Below are positions 38,360 to 46,539 of a stretch of 46,776 nucleotides of DNA, one piece after another; position 1 is the first letter of the stretch, and every line of letters starts with the position of its first letter. Made by a program: the position numbers and the translations under genes. The DNA is from Bacteroidota bacterium (GTDB lineage: Bacteria > Bacteroidota > Bacteroidia > Bacteroidales > Porphyromonadaceae), in contig JAEWDZ010000005.1 in NCBI GenBank assembly GCA_023389855.1, positions 1 through 46,776 of the forward strand, in the 5' to 3' direction. A model generated the notes under the pieces. That model saw only the letters and a list, made by a program, of their open reading frames with translations. It made no database searches and was not told the origin of the DNA.

Positions 38360-38512
38360 TATGCAATTTCGCAGATTTCTAGCACCTGAAACCTGAAAAA
38401 GAAATCTGCCGCCATAGCATATGCGCAGAGAGGAGCTTCTACTGGAGTGATGAGTGATAGTAGAAGGTCTCCTTTTGCCTACGGTCGAATATAGCGTATT
38501 CGACACGTTTTA
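38360..38512 (+). ncRNA. Highly structured leader RNA or small RNA upstream of the DUF3825 operon
   Basis: Three hairpins follow each other. First, GCAGATTTCT (38371-38380) pairs with AGAAATCTGC (38400-38409), with an outer TGCTATG/CATAGCA layer. Second, CTTCTACT (38436-38443) pairs with AGTAGAAG (38459-38466) and TTTT follows at 38473. Third, GTCGAATA (38484-38491) pairs with TATTCGAC (38497-38504) and TTTT follows. No open frame of note is present. It could be an attenuating leader or a free RNA ending at the second or third hairpin. I do not recognise it as 6S, SRP, tmRNA or a known riboswitch. Confidence 0.55.
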
Positions 38513-38560
38513 GTTGTGTATTGTATTTAGTTTTTTTATTTACTATTACTCGATTTGTTT

Positions 38561-40309
38561 ATGAAATATAAACTCTTAAACGAAAAGATTAGCAACGCCA
38601 TCGATAGCTATAGCAATAAAAAAGGATGGGTTGCCATGGACGATGAATTATTTGTAAGAGAGGTCTTTTCGGGAGATTATAGTCAGAAAAACTTGGATGC
38701 TCTCAAAGAAATGATTAAGCGAGAGAGCAACTGTTTTATTGTCCGTAACGAAGACGGTAAGATGTGGGTGGCCAATCGCTCCACTGTATCGAACCGAAAT
38801 AAAAAAAACGAGCACCCTCAGGGATCGGTTATTGCTTTTTTAGAGCAGATGTATGCCGCAATAGTCGAATGGCTGAGAAGTATCTTTGCGCCGTCAGATG
38901 AAGATCCTTCGCAAGCCCCTCACACCTTTGTTACACCCCCATCTCCTCAGAAAAAAAGTAATAAAAAGCCCTCTTCTACGACGACTTCTTCGCCCACTCG
39001 GCATGAAAAAAAACAGGCGTCGCAGCGCGAGAAAAAACAGCCTAAAACTCACGAAGCGCCCCACGGCAGTGCGCATAGCACGCTCAGCGATACCAAGCGA
39101 GAGCCTATCGCTAAGGAGGTAAAAAACACTAACAAGGAGACGCTAAAGAAAGAGCCAGAAGACAATAGTAACACCCAACGTGCGGCGACAGCTCCGACGA
39201 AAGTTGCAAAAGATGCGACGGAAAAGAGTCACGCTCCCAAAAGCAACCGAAAAGAGACCGCAGAAAAGGAGGTTGAGGTTGCTTCTGCCCATCTTCCTAA
39301 AGAGACCGCTAAGAATACTCCGGCATGCACTCCTAAGGAGAGACCTTCTGCCACTAATGACAAGAAGAAAAAATCGGGCCTGAAGCGTATTAATTTGGGG
39401 AACTTCTCGGATTTTCGTCCTACGGATGTGCACCAAGAGACGTGCAGACACCTAGTGGCGACTATTTCGCAGCAGATTTTCTCTACCGATTGGGCTAGCA
39501 ATTTGGATCGCGTACAGATCTATCTTCCTAGTTATCTGACCCGTATATTCCAGCAACGCTATCGTTCGGGACAAATAGTGGAGAGCAATGGATATGCGCT
39601 CTTTCATACGGCGCTCTACGACCATCGAGACCGCTCGATTTATATGCTTTTTGGACCAAAGGATGAAGACGCTAAGAAGTCGCCATGCTGGTACAAATTT
39701 ATTGACTTTGTGACGGAGAAAGATACTCCGCACCAGGCCATATTGGATGCCAATTTCCCTGTTCTTCCTAAGGATGAAATCACCTATAGCTTGGACAATG
39801 TCTCTTTGCGTCAGCTCTTCTTTGATCGCAGTCATCCGATCATCAATCAGGAGAAACTGCACGATCTGCTGCTATCGCATCTCTTCTTTTTGCCTTCGGC
39901 GGTACTTACTAAAATACCTGTTTTGCACGATTATCACCAGCAACTCGATGCTACTTCAGCATGGAAAGATAAGGTACGACTGATGCGCGATCTTTCTATC
40001 CGTGCCCATGAGGAAAATAAAGAAGAGTTCGATGCTTTGGAGCAAGTCGTAAAGGAAGCTATCGACGCAGCTATCACAGAGTTGCGTCACTTTCCCCTCT
40101 TGGCAAAGCCTGCTTTGGATATCGAGAAGGAGACCATCTACCTCTCTATCCCTTTGGATCTGGATAAGGATGGCTATGCCGATACCTATTTGGAAGTATA
40201 CAACACGAGCGAAGGCTATGAGATGCGTTCTTTTGCCGCGAAAAGCGAGGCTATACTCAATCAGCGCCTTCTCTCCTCTCTGCCCAACGACTGGATGCTA
40301 CGAATCTAA
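38561..40309 (+). CDS. DUF3825 protein with N-terminal winged-helix-like module
   Basis: 582 residues from the ATG at 38561; a TTG two codons upstream is possible. Residues 1-75 look like a winged-helix unit (KISNAIDSYSNKKGWVAMDDELF ... FIVRNEDGKMWVAN). About 115-285 is a charged Lys/Pro/Thr/Ser-rich disordered linker. The C-terminal ~285 residues fit DUF3825: IYLPSYLTRIFQQRY, ALFHTALYD, WYKFIDFV, then ITYSLDNVSLRQLF, LDIEKETIYLSIPLDLD and a final LNQRLLSSLPNDWML. DUF3825 is a family of unknown biochemical function linked in the literature to OST-HTH RNA-binding modules. The gene is followed after 47 bp by a larger protein with a related C-terminal domain, so the two likely act together. Confidence 0.7.
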   Translation: MKYKLLNEKISNAIDSYSNKKGWVAMDDELFVREVFSGDYSQKNLDALKEMIKRESNCFIVRNEDGKMWVANRSTVSNRNKKNEHPQGSVIAFLEQMYAAIVEWLRSIFAPSDEDPSQAPHTFVTPPSPQKKSNKKPSSTTTSSPTRHEKKQASQREKKQPKTHEAPHGSAHSTLSDTKREPIAKEVKNTNKETLKKEPEDNSNTQRAATAPTKVAKDATEKSHAPKSNRKETAEKEVEVASAHLPKETAKNTPACTPKERPSATNDKKKKSGLKRINLGNFSDFRPTDVHQETCRHLVATISQQIFSTDWASNLDRVQIYLPSYLTRIFQQRYRSGQIVESNGYALFHTALYDHRDRSIYMLFGPKDEDAKKSPCWYKFIDFVTEKDTPHQAILDANFPVLPKDEITYSLDNVSLRQLFFDRSHPIINQEKLHDLLLSHLFFLPSAVLTKIPVLHDYHQQLDATSAWKDKVRLMRDLSIRAHEENKEEFDALEQVVKEAIDAAITELRHFPLLAKPALDIEKETIYLSIPLDLDKDGYADTYLEVYNTSEGYEMRSFAAKSEAILNQRLLSSLPNDWMLRI

Positions 40310-40356
40310 GTATAACGAGAAATAATTTAGTTTAATAACGAGTTTGTTTTTGCATT

Positions 40357-42573
40357 ATGATGAACGAAGAAAAAAACATTTCAAATGAAGTGTCACTGAC
40401 CGAAAGTGAAACTCAAGACCAGCCCGTAGTGGAAAAAACTTTTTCTTCACCCCAAGAATATGTCGATTTTATTCGAGAGTTGATTCGTACAAATACGACT
40501 CCTCAAGCGTGGCTATCGTACGATATGCTCTCCGCCTTACTCGAGAGCAATGCCGTATCAGACTACTACAAGGAGATGGGATACGAATCATTGGAAGAGT
40601 TTCTTTCAGATCCGCAATATCGTATGCTATGGCGTGTCGACCGACAGGAGAATGCCCCCTTTCTTATTCGCCACAGCTATGCCAAAGAGATCCAAGAGTA
40701 TGTAGATGCTATAGCCGAAGCGATCAGGAAATTATATATAGAAAACAGCCGTACTCCCATCGCGCTATCGCTTCTCTCTAACCATATCAAGAACTTAAAT
40801 CTTCCTATCAGTGCTCTGCAGATGGGCTTTCCTTCTTTTGAAGTCTTCCTGCTTGACAAGCGTTTTGCTCACCTGTGGAGTGCCACAAAGACCCCTGATT
40901 TTAGCATTGTGCTAGAGCCTGTCGACAATACCGACGAACGTCAGCTCTTCCTCGAGCGTACCTTTCAAGTGGTAGCCAAATATTTTGCCCATCATACCCA
41001 TCGGCCTACGCAGCAGCAGCTCGTGAATTTCTTCCAGAAAGGGGTGGCCAGTAAATTATATTCTCGTTATGGCTATGCGTCTTTAGAAGAGCTTGCTTCA
41101 GAGCCTATATTTGCACCGCTGCTTGCAGGGAATGGCGAGACGAAGTTCTCCTATGCCGATAAAATAGGTGCGACAAAAAAGGCGAAAGGCAAATATGATC
41201 TTGAAGCAGAAGAGGAACTCATTAATGCCATCCGCAAAGGATATGCTCATCTGCTCGATGAGCCTAAATGGATTTCTCTTACAGAGATTGCGGCTCGTAT
41301 TCCCGACATAAAGGGTTTAATAAGACGCACACCCTACAAATCGCTATCGAGGTTTATCCAAGCGAATGCCGAAAAGTTCCCTTTGCAATACTCCTATACC
41401 GAAGCTCCCTGCCCAGCATTTCAGATTCGTTTCGACGAAATGCCCGATGTACCCAAATCTGCGGCAATGGATCCAAGCCAAGATAGCGAAGAAATATTTG
41501 TCCACGAGCTTGAAGAGGTGGTCAAAAAACTCCATCAGCATGAAGAATGGGTTCTTCTGGCTGTCTTAGGTCAGCATATTCACCTGATGAAGGAGCGTCT
41601 TCATACTTTTGGCTATTCTTCGATAGGCCATTTTGTCAAGCAAAATGCTACAAAATATGGTTGGCAGTATCGTTGTTTGGATAGTCTCCCATCTAAGTTT
41701 GCTATTAAGATCGCTGATGTTTCCTCTGCCAGTGGTTCTCCTTCATCTGTAGAGAAGGCTAGAAGAGCATCGTCTAATAGCGATGAAATGCAAGATAGTG
41801 CTCACACGAAAAAAGATGTTCGGCGTCCGTTGCTTGAGCCTATTTATTGTTACTCTGTAACGATTTCAGCGGAAATTCTTTCGCAGATCGCACAAATGGC
41901 AGAGCCTGAGCCATGGCAGAAAGGCGATCAAAAGCCATACACCATACTAGACTATTACCTGCGCACTACTCTGGCGCGTTCGATCATGGATGCTACATTG
42001 GTGAAACTGTCCGATGGTTTCCTATTCAATACTGCTCTTGTGACGCCAGAAGGCGAAGAAATTTTGGCTATCCTCAAGGAACTCAAAAATGATACAGGGG
42101 CTTTGCGTTTGACTATCACAGAGATAAAGTTGCTAGACGATGCAATATGTGAAGAAGTAGGCTTTCGTCCTCGCATACCACGATACTTCAATTTCTCAGG
42201 TAGAGTGCCCTTGGAGGTATACATCTGCAAGCCTTCAAAGTTGCTCCCTTCCTACCAATACGAAACGCTGAAAGGCGATGCTAAAGATCTCTTCGACGAG
42301 AAAGACTTGCTATACGCTGTAGAGCATAGTTGGCTGCGCCTGAATAGACAAATACGCATGGCTATCAATATCTATACGGTAGAGAGCAACGAAATGCATT
42401 TGCTACTTCCTTTGTACAAAGAAGTCGATAGCGAGCATCCCGTAGCATCTCTTGAACTGGTATGGCGATCTGGCTATTACGAAGCATTGGCGGTACATTC
42501 GCTGCCCACTTCATATATGCTGGCACGCCCTATAGCTAAGCCTGTCGCCAGTATTATACGGACCGATATATAA
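40357..42573 (+). CDS. Protein with about five OST-HTH/LOTUS-like repeats and C-terminal DUF3825 domain
   Basis: 738 residues. Five related helical units are visible at about 33-105, 110-187, 196-263, 283-358 and 380-452. Each has a leading helix pair, a wxLxxL-type turn and an M/YGY-SLEEFL-like helix (MGYESLEEFLSD, MGFPSFEVFLLD, YGYASLEELASE, TPYKSLSRFIQA, FGYSSIGHFVKQ). This is the look of OST-HTH (LOTUS) winged-helix domains, predicted RNA-binders. Residues about 460-490 are linker; about 498-735 resemble DUF3825 (YTILDYYLRTTLARSI, FLFNTALVT, and MHLLLPLYKEVD to MLARPI). It is second in the operon. Role inferred: RNA binding or processing. I do not know this exact architecture. Confidence 0.65.
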   Translation: MMNEEKNISNEVSLTESETQDQPVVEKTFSSPQEYVDFIRELIRTNTTPQAWLSYDMLSALLESNAVSDYYKEMGYESLEEFLSDPQYRMLWRVDRQENAPFLIRHSYAKEIQEYVDAIAEAIRKLYIENSRTPIALSLLSNHIKNLNLPISALQMGFPSFEVFLLDKRFAHLWSATKTPDFSIVLEPVDNTDERQLFLERTFQVVAKYFAHHTHRPTQQQLVNFFQKGVASKLYSRYGYASLEELASEPIFAPLLAGNGETKFSYADKIGATKKAKGKYDLEAEEELINAIRKGYAHLLDEPKWISLTEIAARIPDIKGLIRRTPYKSLSRFIQANAEKFPLQYSYTEAPCPAFQIRFDEMPDVPKSAAMDPSQDSEEIFVHELEEVVKKLHQHEEWVLLAVLGQHIHLMKERLHTFGYSSIGHFVKQNATKYGWQYRCLDSLPSKFAIKIADVSSASGSPSSVEKARRASSNSDEMQDSAHTKKDVRRPLLEPIYCYSVTISAEILSQIAQMAEPEPWQKGDQKPYTILDYYLRTTLARSIMDATLVKLSDGFLFNTALVTPEGEEILAILKELKNDTGALRLTITEIKLLDDAICEEVGFRPRIPRYFNFSGRVPLEVYICKPSKLLPSYQYETLKGDAKDLFDEKDLLYAVEHSWLRLNRQIRMAINIYTVESNEMHLLLPLYKEVDSEHPVASLELVWRSGYYEALAVHSLPTSYMLARPIAKPVASIIRTDI

Positions 42574-42638
42574 ATAATATATGCCGTAGTGACCTTGCTT
42601 AGCTTAGCTACGCTGGCAGCGAAAAGAAAAGATGATAT

Positions 42639-42674
42639 GAGGCTTCCGCTTTCTTGGCAGAAGCCTCTTTTTTT
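42639..42674 (+). terminator. Terminator of the DUF3825 operon
   Basis: GAGGCTTC (42639-42646) pairs with GAAGCCTC (42660-42667), followed by seven T. Confidence 0.92.
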
Positions 42675-42720
42675 GTCGATCATCAACAAACTTTGTACTG
42701 CGCGAGGCTTATCTTGAAAG

Positions 42721-42830
42721 CAATTCGGATCTGTATTTTATCGACTTCGGATCCGCTATTCATTCCATCCGAATCCATTTTTTATTGTATCCGAATAGGA
42801 TTTTTATTGCATCTGGATCGACGATTATCG
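42721..42830. repeat. Five degenerate ~22-bp tandem repeats
   Basis: Units begin at about 42721, 42744, 42766, 42788 and 42810. The clearest two are CATCCGAATCCATTTTTTAT and TATCCGAATAGGATTTTTAT, each followed by TG; the other three keep an (A/T)TC-GGAT or ATC-GGATC core and a T/A-rich second half. The period is 21-23 bp, about two helical turns, so a protein could bind successive units on one face. Confidence 0.6.
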
Positions 42831-43012
42831 GGATCATTTAGCGTTTACGTTATATATCCATAGGAGGTGATTGCTCTTTTTCTCACTCTTGTTTTAGCTA
42901 TGTCAATGCCATGATGAACTATCGCGTGTGATCTATCCGCTTATCTACAGAAGCTAGTAGGGGAGTGTGTACGCACCTTTTTCGATGCTTGCATAGAAGA
43001 AATCGAAGAAAA

Positions 43013-43049
43013 GCTACCGAGCGATTGCGAGATTGCTCGGTAGCTTTTT
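43013..43049 (+). terminator. Strong terminator without an evident upstream gene
   Basis: GCTACCGAGC (43013-43022) and GCTCGGTAGC (43035-43044) are perfect 10-bp arms followed by TTTTT. Extra A/T pairing extends the base of the stem. The nearest plus-strand gene ends at 42573 and already has its own terminator. Confidence 0.85.
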
Positions 43050-43184
43050 CTTGCAGTGTCGTATGGACAGTTTTCGCCATATCAAAGCCACAAGTACGCA
43101 CTTAGATAAAGGAGGGTGGAATGGTCGGTTTACGCTCGTACATTTGCCTGCGATTTCTTGCTGTTTCCCTTGATTTCATCTAGG

Positions 43185-43216
43185 CTTGGGACGAGGATTT
43201 CGCTTGCGTACATTTG
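43185..43216 (+). promoter_or_regulatory. Promoter of the HTH gene pair
   Basis: CTTG (43185-43188), 20 bp, then TACATTTG (43209-43216). A second TACATTTG lies at 43139-43146 in the same sequence context (CGTACATTTGC), so there may be tandem promoters or a repeated site. The first HTH gene starts at 43257. Confidence 0.65.
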
Positions 43217-43256
43217 CATCAAACGAAGTAGAAATAACAATTAAAACGATATTGAT

Positions 43257-43529
43257 ATGAGATTTACAGCCATTGACACCTCCGCTTGGGAGGAACTGAA
43301 AAAGAGCATCGAAGAGTTGGCTCTTTGCATGAGAGAACAATTCGGAACGAAGCCCGAAGTCCCCAACCTATTGCACAACGGGGACGTGTGCCGAATACTG
43401 AACATCAGCAAACGAACGCTCCAGCACTATCGGGACACTTCCGTGCTGCCCTTTATCCAAATAGGGCATAAGTGCTATTACAAACGTGAGGATGTGGAAG
43501 CACTCCTCGAAAAGTCAAACCGCCAATAA
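43257..43529 (+). CDS. Helix-turn-helix protein of the mobile-element (excisionase) type, 90 aa
   Basis: A helical start (WEELKKSIEELALCMREQF) is followed by a MerR-like/HTH_17 domain: HNGDVCRILNISKRTLQHYRDTSVLPFIQIGHKCYYKREDVEALL. Short HTH_17 proteins in tandem are a hallmark of Bacteroidetes conjugative and mobilisable elements, where they act as excisionases or regulators. A second gene of the same type starts 9 bp downstream. Confidence 0.85.
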   Translation: MRFTAIDTSAWEELKKSIEELALCMREQFGTKPEVPNLLHNGDVCRILNISKRTLQHYRDTSVLPFIQIGHKCYYKREDVEALLEKSNRQ

Positions 43530-43537
43530 CCACGACT

Positions 43538-43840
43538 ATGGAGTACGAAACTATCAACAAAGAAACACCCGAGATGAAACAGCTCATCTCGGGCATTCAG
43601 GAAGTAAGCAGACGTATTCGGGAGATTGCCCAAACGCACCGTCCGCTGTTTGGAGGAGAAATTTACCTCACAGGGCGAGAAGTCTGCGAACGCCTTTTCG
43701 TTAGCCCTCGCACCTTGCAGGACTATCGGGACAAAGGCATTATTCCTTACACCCAAATCGCAGGGAAAATACTCTATCGCCTATCCGATATCGACCGACT
43801 ACTGCAAGAGAACTATCATTCTATCAATTCAAAAAGTTAA
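43538..43840 (+). CDS. Second helix-turn-helix protein of the excisionase type, 100 aa
   Basis: Same layout as its neighbour: a helical N-terminal part (MKQLISGIQEVSRRIREIAQ) and an HTH_17 domain, GEIYLTGREVCERLFVSPRTLQDYRDKGIIPYTQIAGKILYRLSDIDRLL. The two are paralogues, probably co-transcribed. With the integrase fragment at the right edge they mark this stretch as part of a mobile element. Confidence 0.85.
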   Translation: MEYETINKETPEMKQLISGIQEVSRRIREIAQTHRPLFGGEIYLTGREVCERLFVSPRTLQDYRDKGIIPYTQIAGKILYRLSDIDRLLQENYHSINSKS

Positions 43841-43919
43841 GGTTATAAACGAATGTCAATAGACCACAATAACTAATTCATGAAATTATTAGATGGGAAG
43901 AGATGCCGTACTCTTCCTA

Positions 43920-44522
43920 TCATTCTTTCACTAAGAATTTCTCTATTATATCTGTGAGAGAGTTTATCAAAAGTTCTCTTCCTTTTTTAGAATCCCATTC
44001 TATTCCACAGAATGTAGATCGATTACCCCTCAGTATAAGATAGTATAGTCCTCCGACCAAAACAGCCAATAAGGCTCGTGGATCCACTCCCATATCCAAA
44101 CGTATTTTGGAAGAGATATTGGGCATTATTTCTTGTAGTGTATTTTCTCTACTTTTTGCACTTTTACGGGTTAGCTTGTTATTAACCCGAAGTTCCCAAA
44201 GCATTATTTCTTGCATCTCTTTGTTTTGATGCAGGTTAGTAACAAGGTTCGTTGCCATCCTATGAAAATACTCAATAACACTGCATGAACTCATATCAAC
44301 ACTACAAAGAACATCATTGATAAAGTAATCAAATTTGCTCGTATATGCCTTTATCAATCCATTATCATCAGTAAAGCGTCTTGTTAAAACGGAAATGTCA
44401 GTTCTAGACTCCTTTGCCACTTGTTTGATAGACACAGCCGACAATCCATCCCTCAGAACAATATTGGATACAACTTTGAATATATCATTTTCAATTTCTT
44501 TTGCCGTTCTTCTTTTTGCCAT
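43920..44522 (-). CDS. TetR/AcrR-family transcriptional regulator
   Basis: 200 residues. The N-terminal HTH is seen in AKEIENDIFKVVSNIVLRDGLSAVSIKQVAKESRTDISVLTRRF, with a divergent recognition helix where the family usually has xxxLYxHF. The C-terminal ~140 residues form a helical ligand or dimer domain (YFHRMATNLVTNLHQNKEMQEIMLWEL). It sits downstream of, and on the same strand as, the YiiX-like and lipocalin-like lipoprotein genes. It may regulate them; a perfect palindrome lies near their promoter. Confidence 0.85.
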   Translation of the reverse strand: MAKRRTAKEIENDIFKVVSNIVLRDGLSAVSIKQVAKESRTDISVLTRRFTDDNGLIKAYTSKFDYFINDVLCSVDMSSCSVIEYFHRMATNLVTNLHQNKEMQEIMLWELRVNNKLTRKSAKSRENTLQEIMPNISSKIRLDMGVDPRALLAVLVGGLYYLILRGNRSTFCGIEWDSKKGRELLINSLTDIIEKFLVKE

Positions 44523-44667
44523 ATTTATTGTTTTAATTACATATCCTAAAGAGAGAAGGCGAGGAAAGCCCCACCTTCTTCATTTCTATAGGACGTATTA
44601 CACGAATAAAGTTACACTCCTCAACTCAAATATCATAAGTTGCGAGAAGTAAAGGATTAAGACTCTC

Positions 44668-45093
44668 TTACTTAGGTGTTTTTTGATAAGAAGTTGCAGA
44701 TTCATATTTCTCTGCAATCATATCTTCTTTTGATCCCCAAATGACCAGTTTGTCTTTAACAATCTTGTAGTAACGTTCATAGGTCCAATTGGATAGTTTT
44801 AGTCCTGTTCCGTGTACGAAGATAAACAAATGGCTATTATCCTCTGTGTAGAACATCCGTTTTCCGCCAGGATAGTGGAATCCTAAGCATGTTCCATCAG
44901 GGTTGAATACAATTGTCTTATCTTTTGGATGAATTTCCGTATCATCCTGCTCTATGATAGACCAAGTTCCTAGAAGACGAGTATCTATCTCTTTCTTTGT
45001 CATATCTGGAGCGCGTTGTTCGCAGGAAGATAACCCATATCCCATAACTACAAAAAGTATAATTAGTTTGGATAGAAATAGCAACGTTTTCAT
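44668..45093 (-). CDS. Lipocalin-like small lipoprotein
   Basis: 141 residues: a lipoprotein signal (LSSC, Cys24), then a domain that opens LLGTWSIIEQDD, a typical first strand of lipocalin-like barrels, and continues with alternating strands (IVFNPDGTCLGF, HLFIFVHGTGLKLSNW, YKIVKDKLVIWG). The ATG overlaps the stop of the upstream YiiX-like gene by 4 nt, so they are translationally coupled. Function unknown; perhaps an immunity or ligand-binding partner of that protein (inference). Confidence 0.7.
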   Translation of the reverse strand: MKTLLFLSKLIILFVVMGYGLSSCEQRAPDMTKKEIDTRLLGTWSIIEQDDTEIHPKDKTIVFNPDGTCLGFHYPGGKRMFYTEDNSHLFIFVHGTGLKLSNWTYERYYKIVKDKLVIWGSKEDMIAEKYESATSYQKTPK

Positions 45094-46385
45094 AATACAT
45101 TCTCTCTTACATAAGTTTCATCATCAGTTAATAACCCACTTGGGGTTACTAGTGGCGAGTACCACCCAGAGACATTTATACCATATGCTTTTTTCGCACA
45201 CCACCAAACAAGTGTCGTACAAGTGAATCGTTTAGGTGCTGCCCATTTTGCAGTAAAAAATTCATGTGCATACACATATCGCCTTCCTACGTATTTATTT
45301 GCCCAATCAGCGAGAGCTCCAGGGTTTGAAACGGGTTTTGTTTCTTTATACAGCCCGCTCTTAAACCATTTCCACTTCCATACCCATTTTACTTTTTGCA
45401 CACCCATTACATAGTGAGGGGTATCCCACTCAGAGATAGTTAGTCTACGCACTCCTTCTTTTTTATATGCTTCAATTGTAACAGATTCTTCGTCTTTTAT
45501 GTTAGAGTCTATTTTTGAATTTATAATACCAGCATGCCCGATGCTGAACTTGACATTTTTACCAGCATTTAGATAAATCCATGGGGCAAAATGATCAGGA
45601 ATTGCCACAACAAAATCACCCCTTCTTGAAGAACGACGCCAAGCTTCTTTAACCCTATCTACAGGGACTTTGGGGTAGTTGAATGAAATTCCTAGTGATC
45701 TTGTTTGAGGAACATCTCCAGATAATTCTTTTTCGATTTCTTCGGATAGCATCTTAAAGAACTTCCCCTTTTCATTGACGGGTACAATTTCCTCGGCACT
45801 TCTAAGCCCAGAAGAGATTGTGCCAACTTGGAGCTTTGACAAACCTTCTCGTTCGATTACTCTTGAAGTCGCAAGATTTTCTTTGAGTAAAAATTCTTTA
45901 AGGACAGGAGCTGCTTCTATTTTCGCTGTCATAGATTTCGCTTCTTCCAGCAAAAGAAGATCTGTAAAAAACTCCTTTTGCTCTTGGGGCAAATCGAAGA
46001 AGTTGATACTACGCTTTGTTGTCTCGTCTTCTATTTCCAATGAGTTAAACTTCAAACTCATTGGATTTTCCTTTAGTTCTGAGGAATTGTCAAGTAGGTT
46101 TTCATACGAGACATTTTTAGAAGGTCTTTCAAATGCAGATGTTGCATACATTATTGTCTTCGCATTATCACAATACTCTAATGCTATTTCACTAACGGCA
46201 ACTCTTGCGGCATCAAAGCTCCTAAGGGAGGAATTTGTAGAACCCTCTTCTTGCTTAACAACCTCATTCGTGTCAGAGGCTGGGGTGTACATAGGCGTTT
46301 CCTTTGCACAAGAAAAAACACCCAATACAACAAGTCCGACGAAAATGAATGTCAGACTTTTCGTAATCTTCAAATTGTTCTTCAT
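45090..46385 (-). CDS. Lipoprotein with permuted papain-fold (YiiX/NlpC-like) domain
   Basis: 431 residues. Lipobox VFSC (Cys about 26). The middle (about 35-215) is an uncharacterised helical region. The C-terminal ~190 residues resemble a permuted NlpC/P60 (YiiX-like) hydrolase: RGDFVVAIPD, then IGHAGI with the His, an acidic VTIEAY, then NKYVGRRYVYA and FTCTTLVWWCAKKAYGI with the likely catalytic Cys. In this permuted family His comes before Cys, as here. Substrates of the family include amide or acyl bonds in lipids and peptidoglycan; which applies is unknown. It is co-transcribed with the lipocalin-like gene through a 4-nt overlap. Confidence 0.75.
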   Translation of the reverse strand: MKNNLKITKSLTFIFVGLVVLGVFSCAKETPMYTPASDTNEVVKQEEGSTNSSLRSFDAARVAVSEIALEYCDNAKTIMYATSAFERPSKNVSYENLLDNSSELKENPMSLKFNSLEIEDETTKRSINFFDLPQEQKEFFTDLLLLEEAKSMTAKIEAAPVLKEFLLKENLATSRVIEREGLSKLQVGTISSGLRSAEEIVPVNEKGKFFKMLSEEIEKELSGDVPQTRSLGISFNYPKVPVDRVKEAWRRSSRRGDFVVAIPDHFAPWIYLNAGKNVKFSIGHAGIINSKIDSNIKDEESVTIEAYKKEGVRRLTISEWDTPHYVMGVQKVKWVWKWKWFKSGLYKETKPVSNPGALADWANKYVGRRYVYAHEFFTAKWAAPKRFTCTTLVWWCAKKAYGINVSGWYSPLVTPSGLLTDDETYVRENVL

Positions 46386-46421
46386 TACAATAACTTAATC
46401 ATTTAGTTTATTCTATTCTGA

Positions 46422-46470
46422 GAGTCATGACTCACGCCACAAAGGTAACACAAACTTTCAGTATAGCAAT
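46422..46470 (-). promoter_or_regulatory. Promoter of the YiiX-like operon with a palindromic operator candidate
   Basis: On the minus strand ATTG (46470-46467), 19 bp, then TACCTTTG (46447-46440) fits the Bacteroidetes consensus. Just downstream GAGTCATGACTC (46422-46433) is a perfect 12-bp palindrome at or near the start point, a natural place for a repressor such as the nearby TetR protein. Confidence 0.6.
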
Positions 46471-46539
46471 ATTTCTCAGATAAAAAAATATAACTCTTCT
46501 ATTATTCAGCATAATACAATGGGAATAAAATGAAATATG

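Larger units (their letters stand above)
42574..43256. other. Intergenic region with two terminators, a degenerate tandem repeat and a promoter
   Basis: No gene is supported in these 680 bp. Listed separately are a terminator for the DUF3825 operon, five ~22-bp repeats, a second strong terminator with no obvious gene before it, and the promoter of the HTH pair. A transcript between about 42680 and 43049 is possible. Confidence 0.5.

Noticed and set aside
38360..38512. Structured leader as 6S RNA, SRP RNA or a preQ1 riboswitch for queA
   Set aside because: It is on the opposite strand to queA, has separate local hairpins and not one long bulged rod, and lacks the conserved SRP loop.
42854..42870. 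AGGAGGTGATTG as a ribosome-binding site for a small gene
   Set aside because: No open frame of useful length follows, and Bacteroidota genes rarely rely on Shine-Dalgarno sites.
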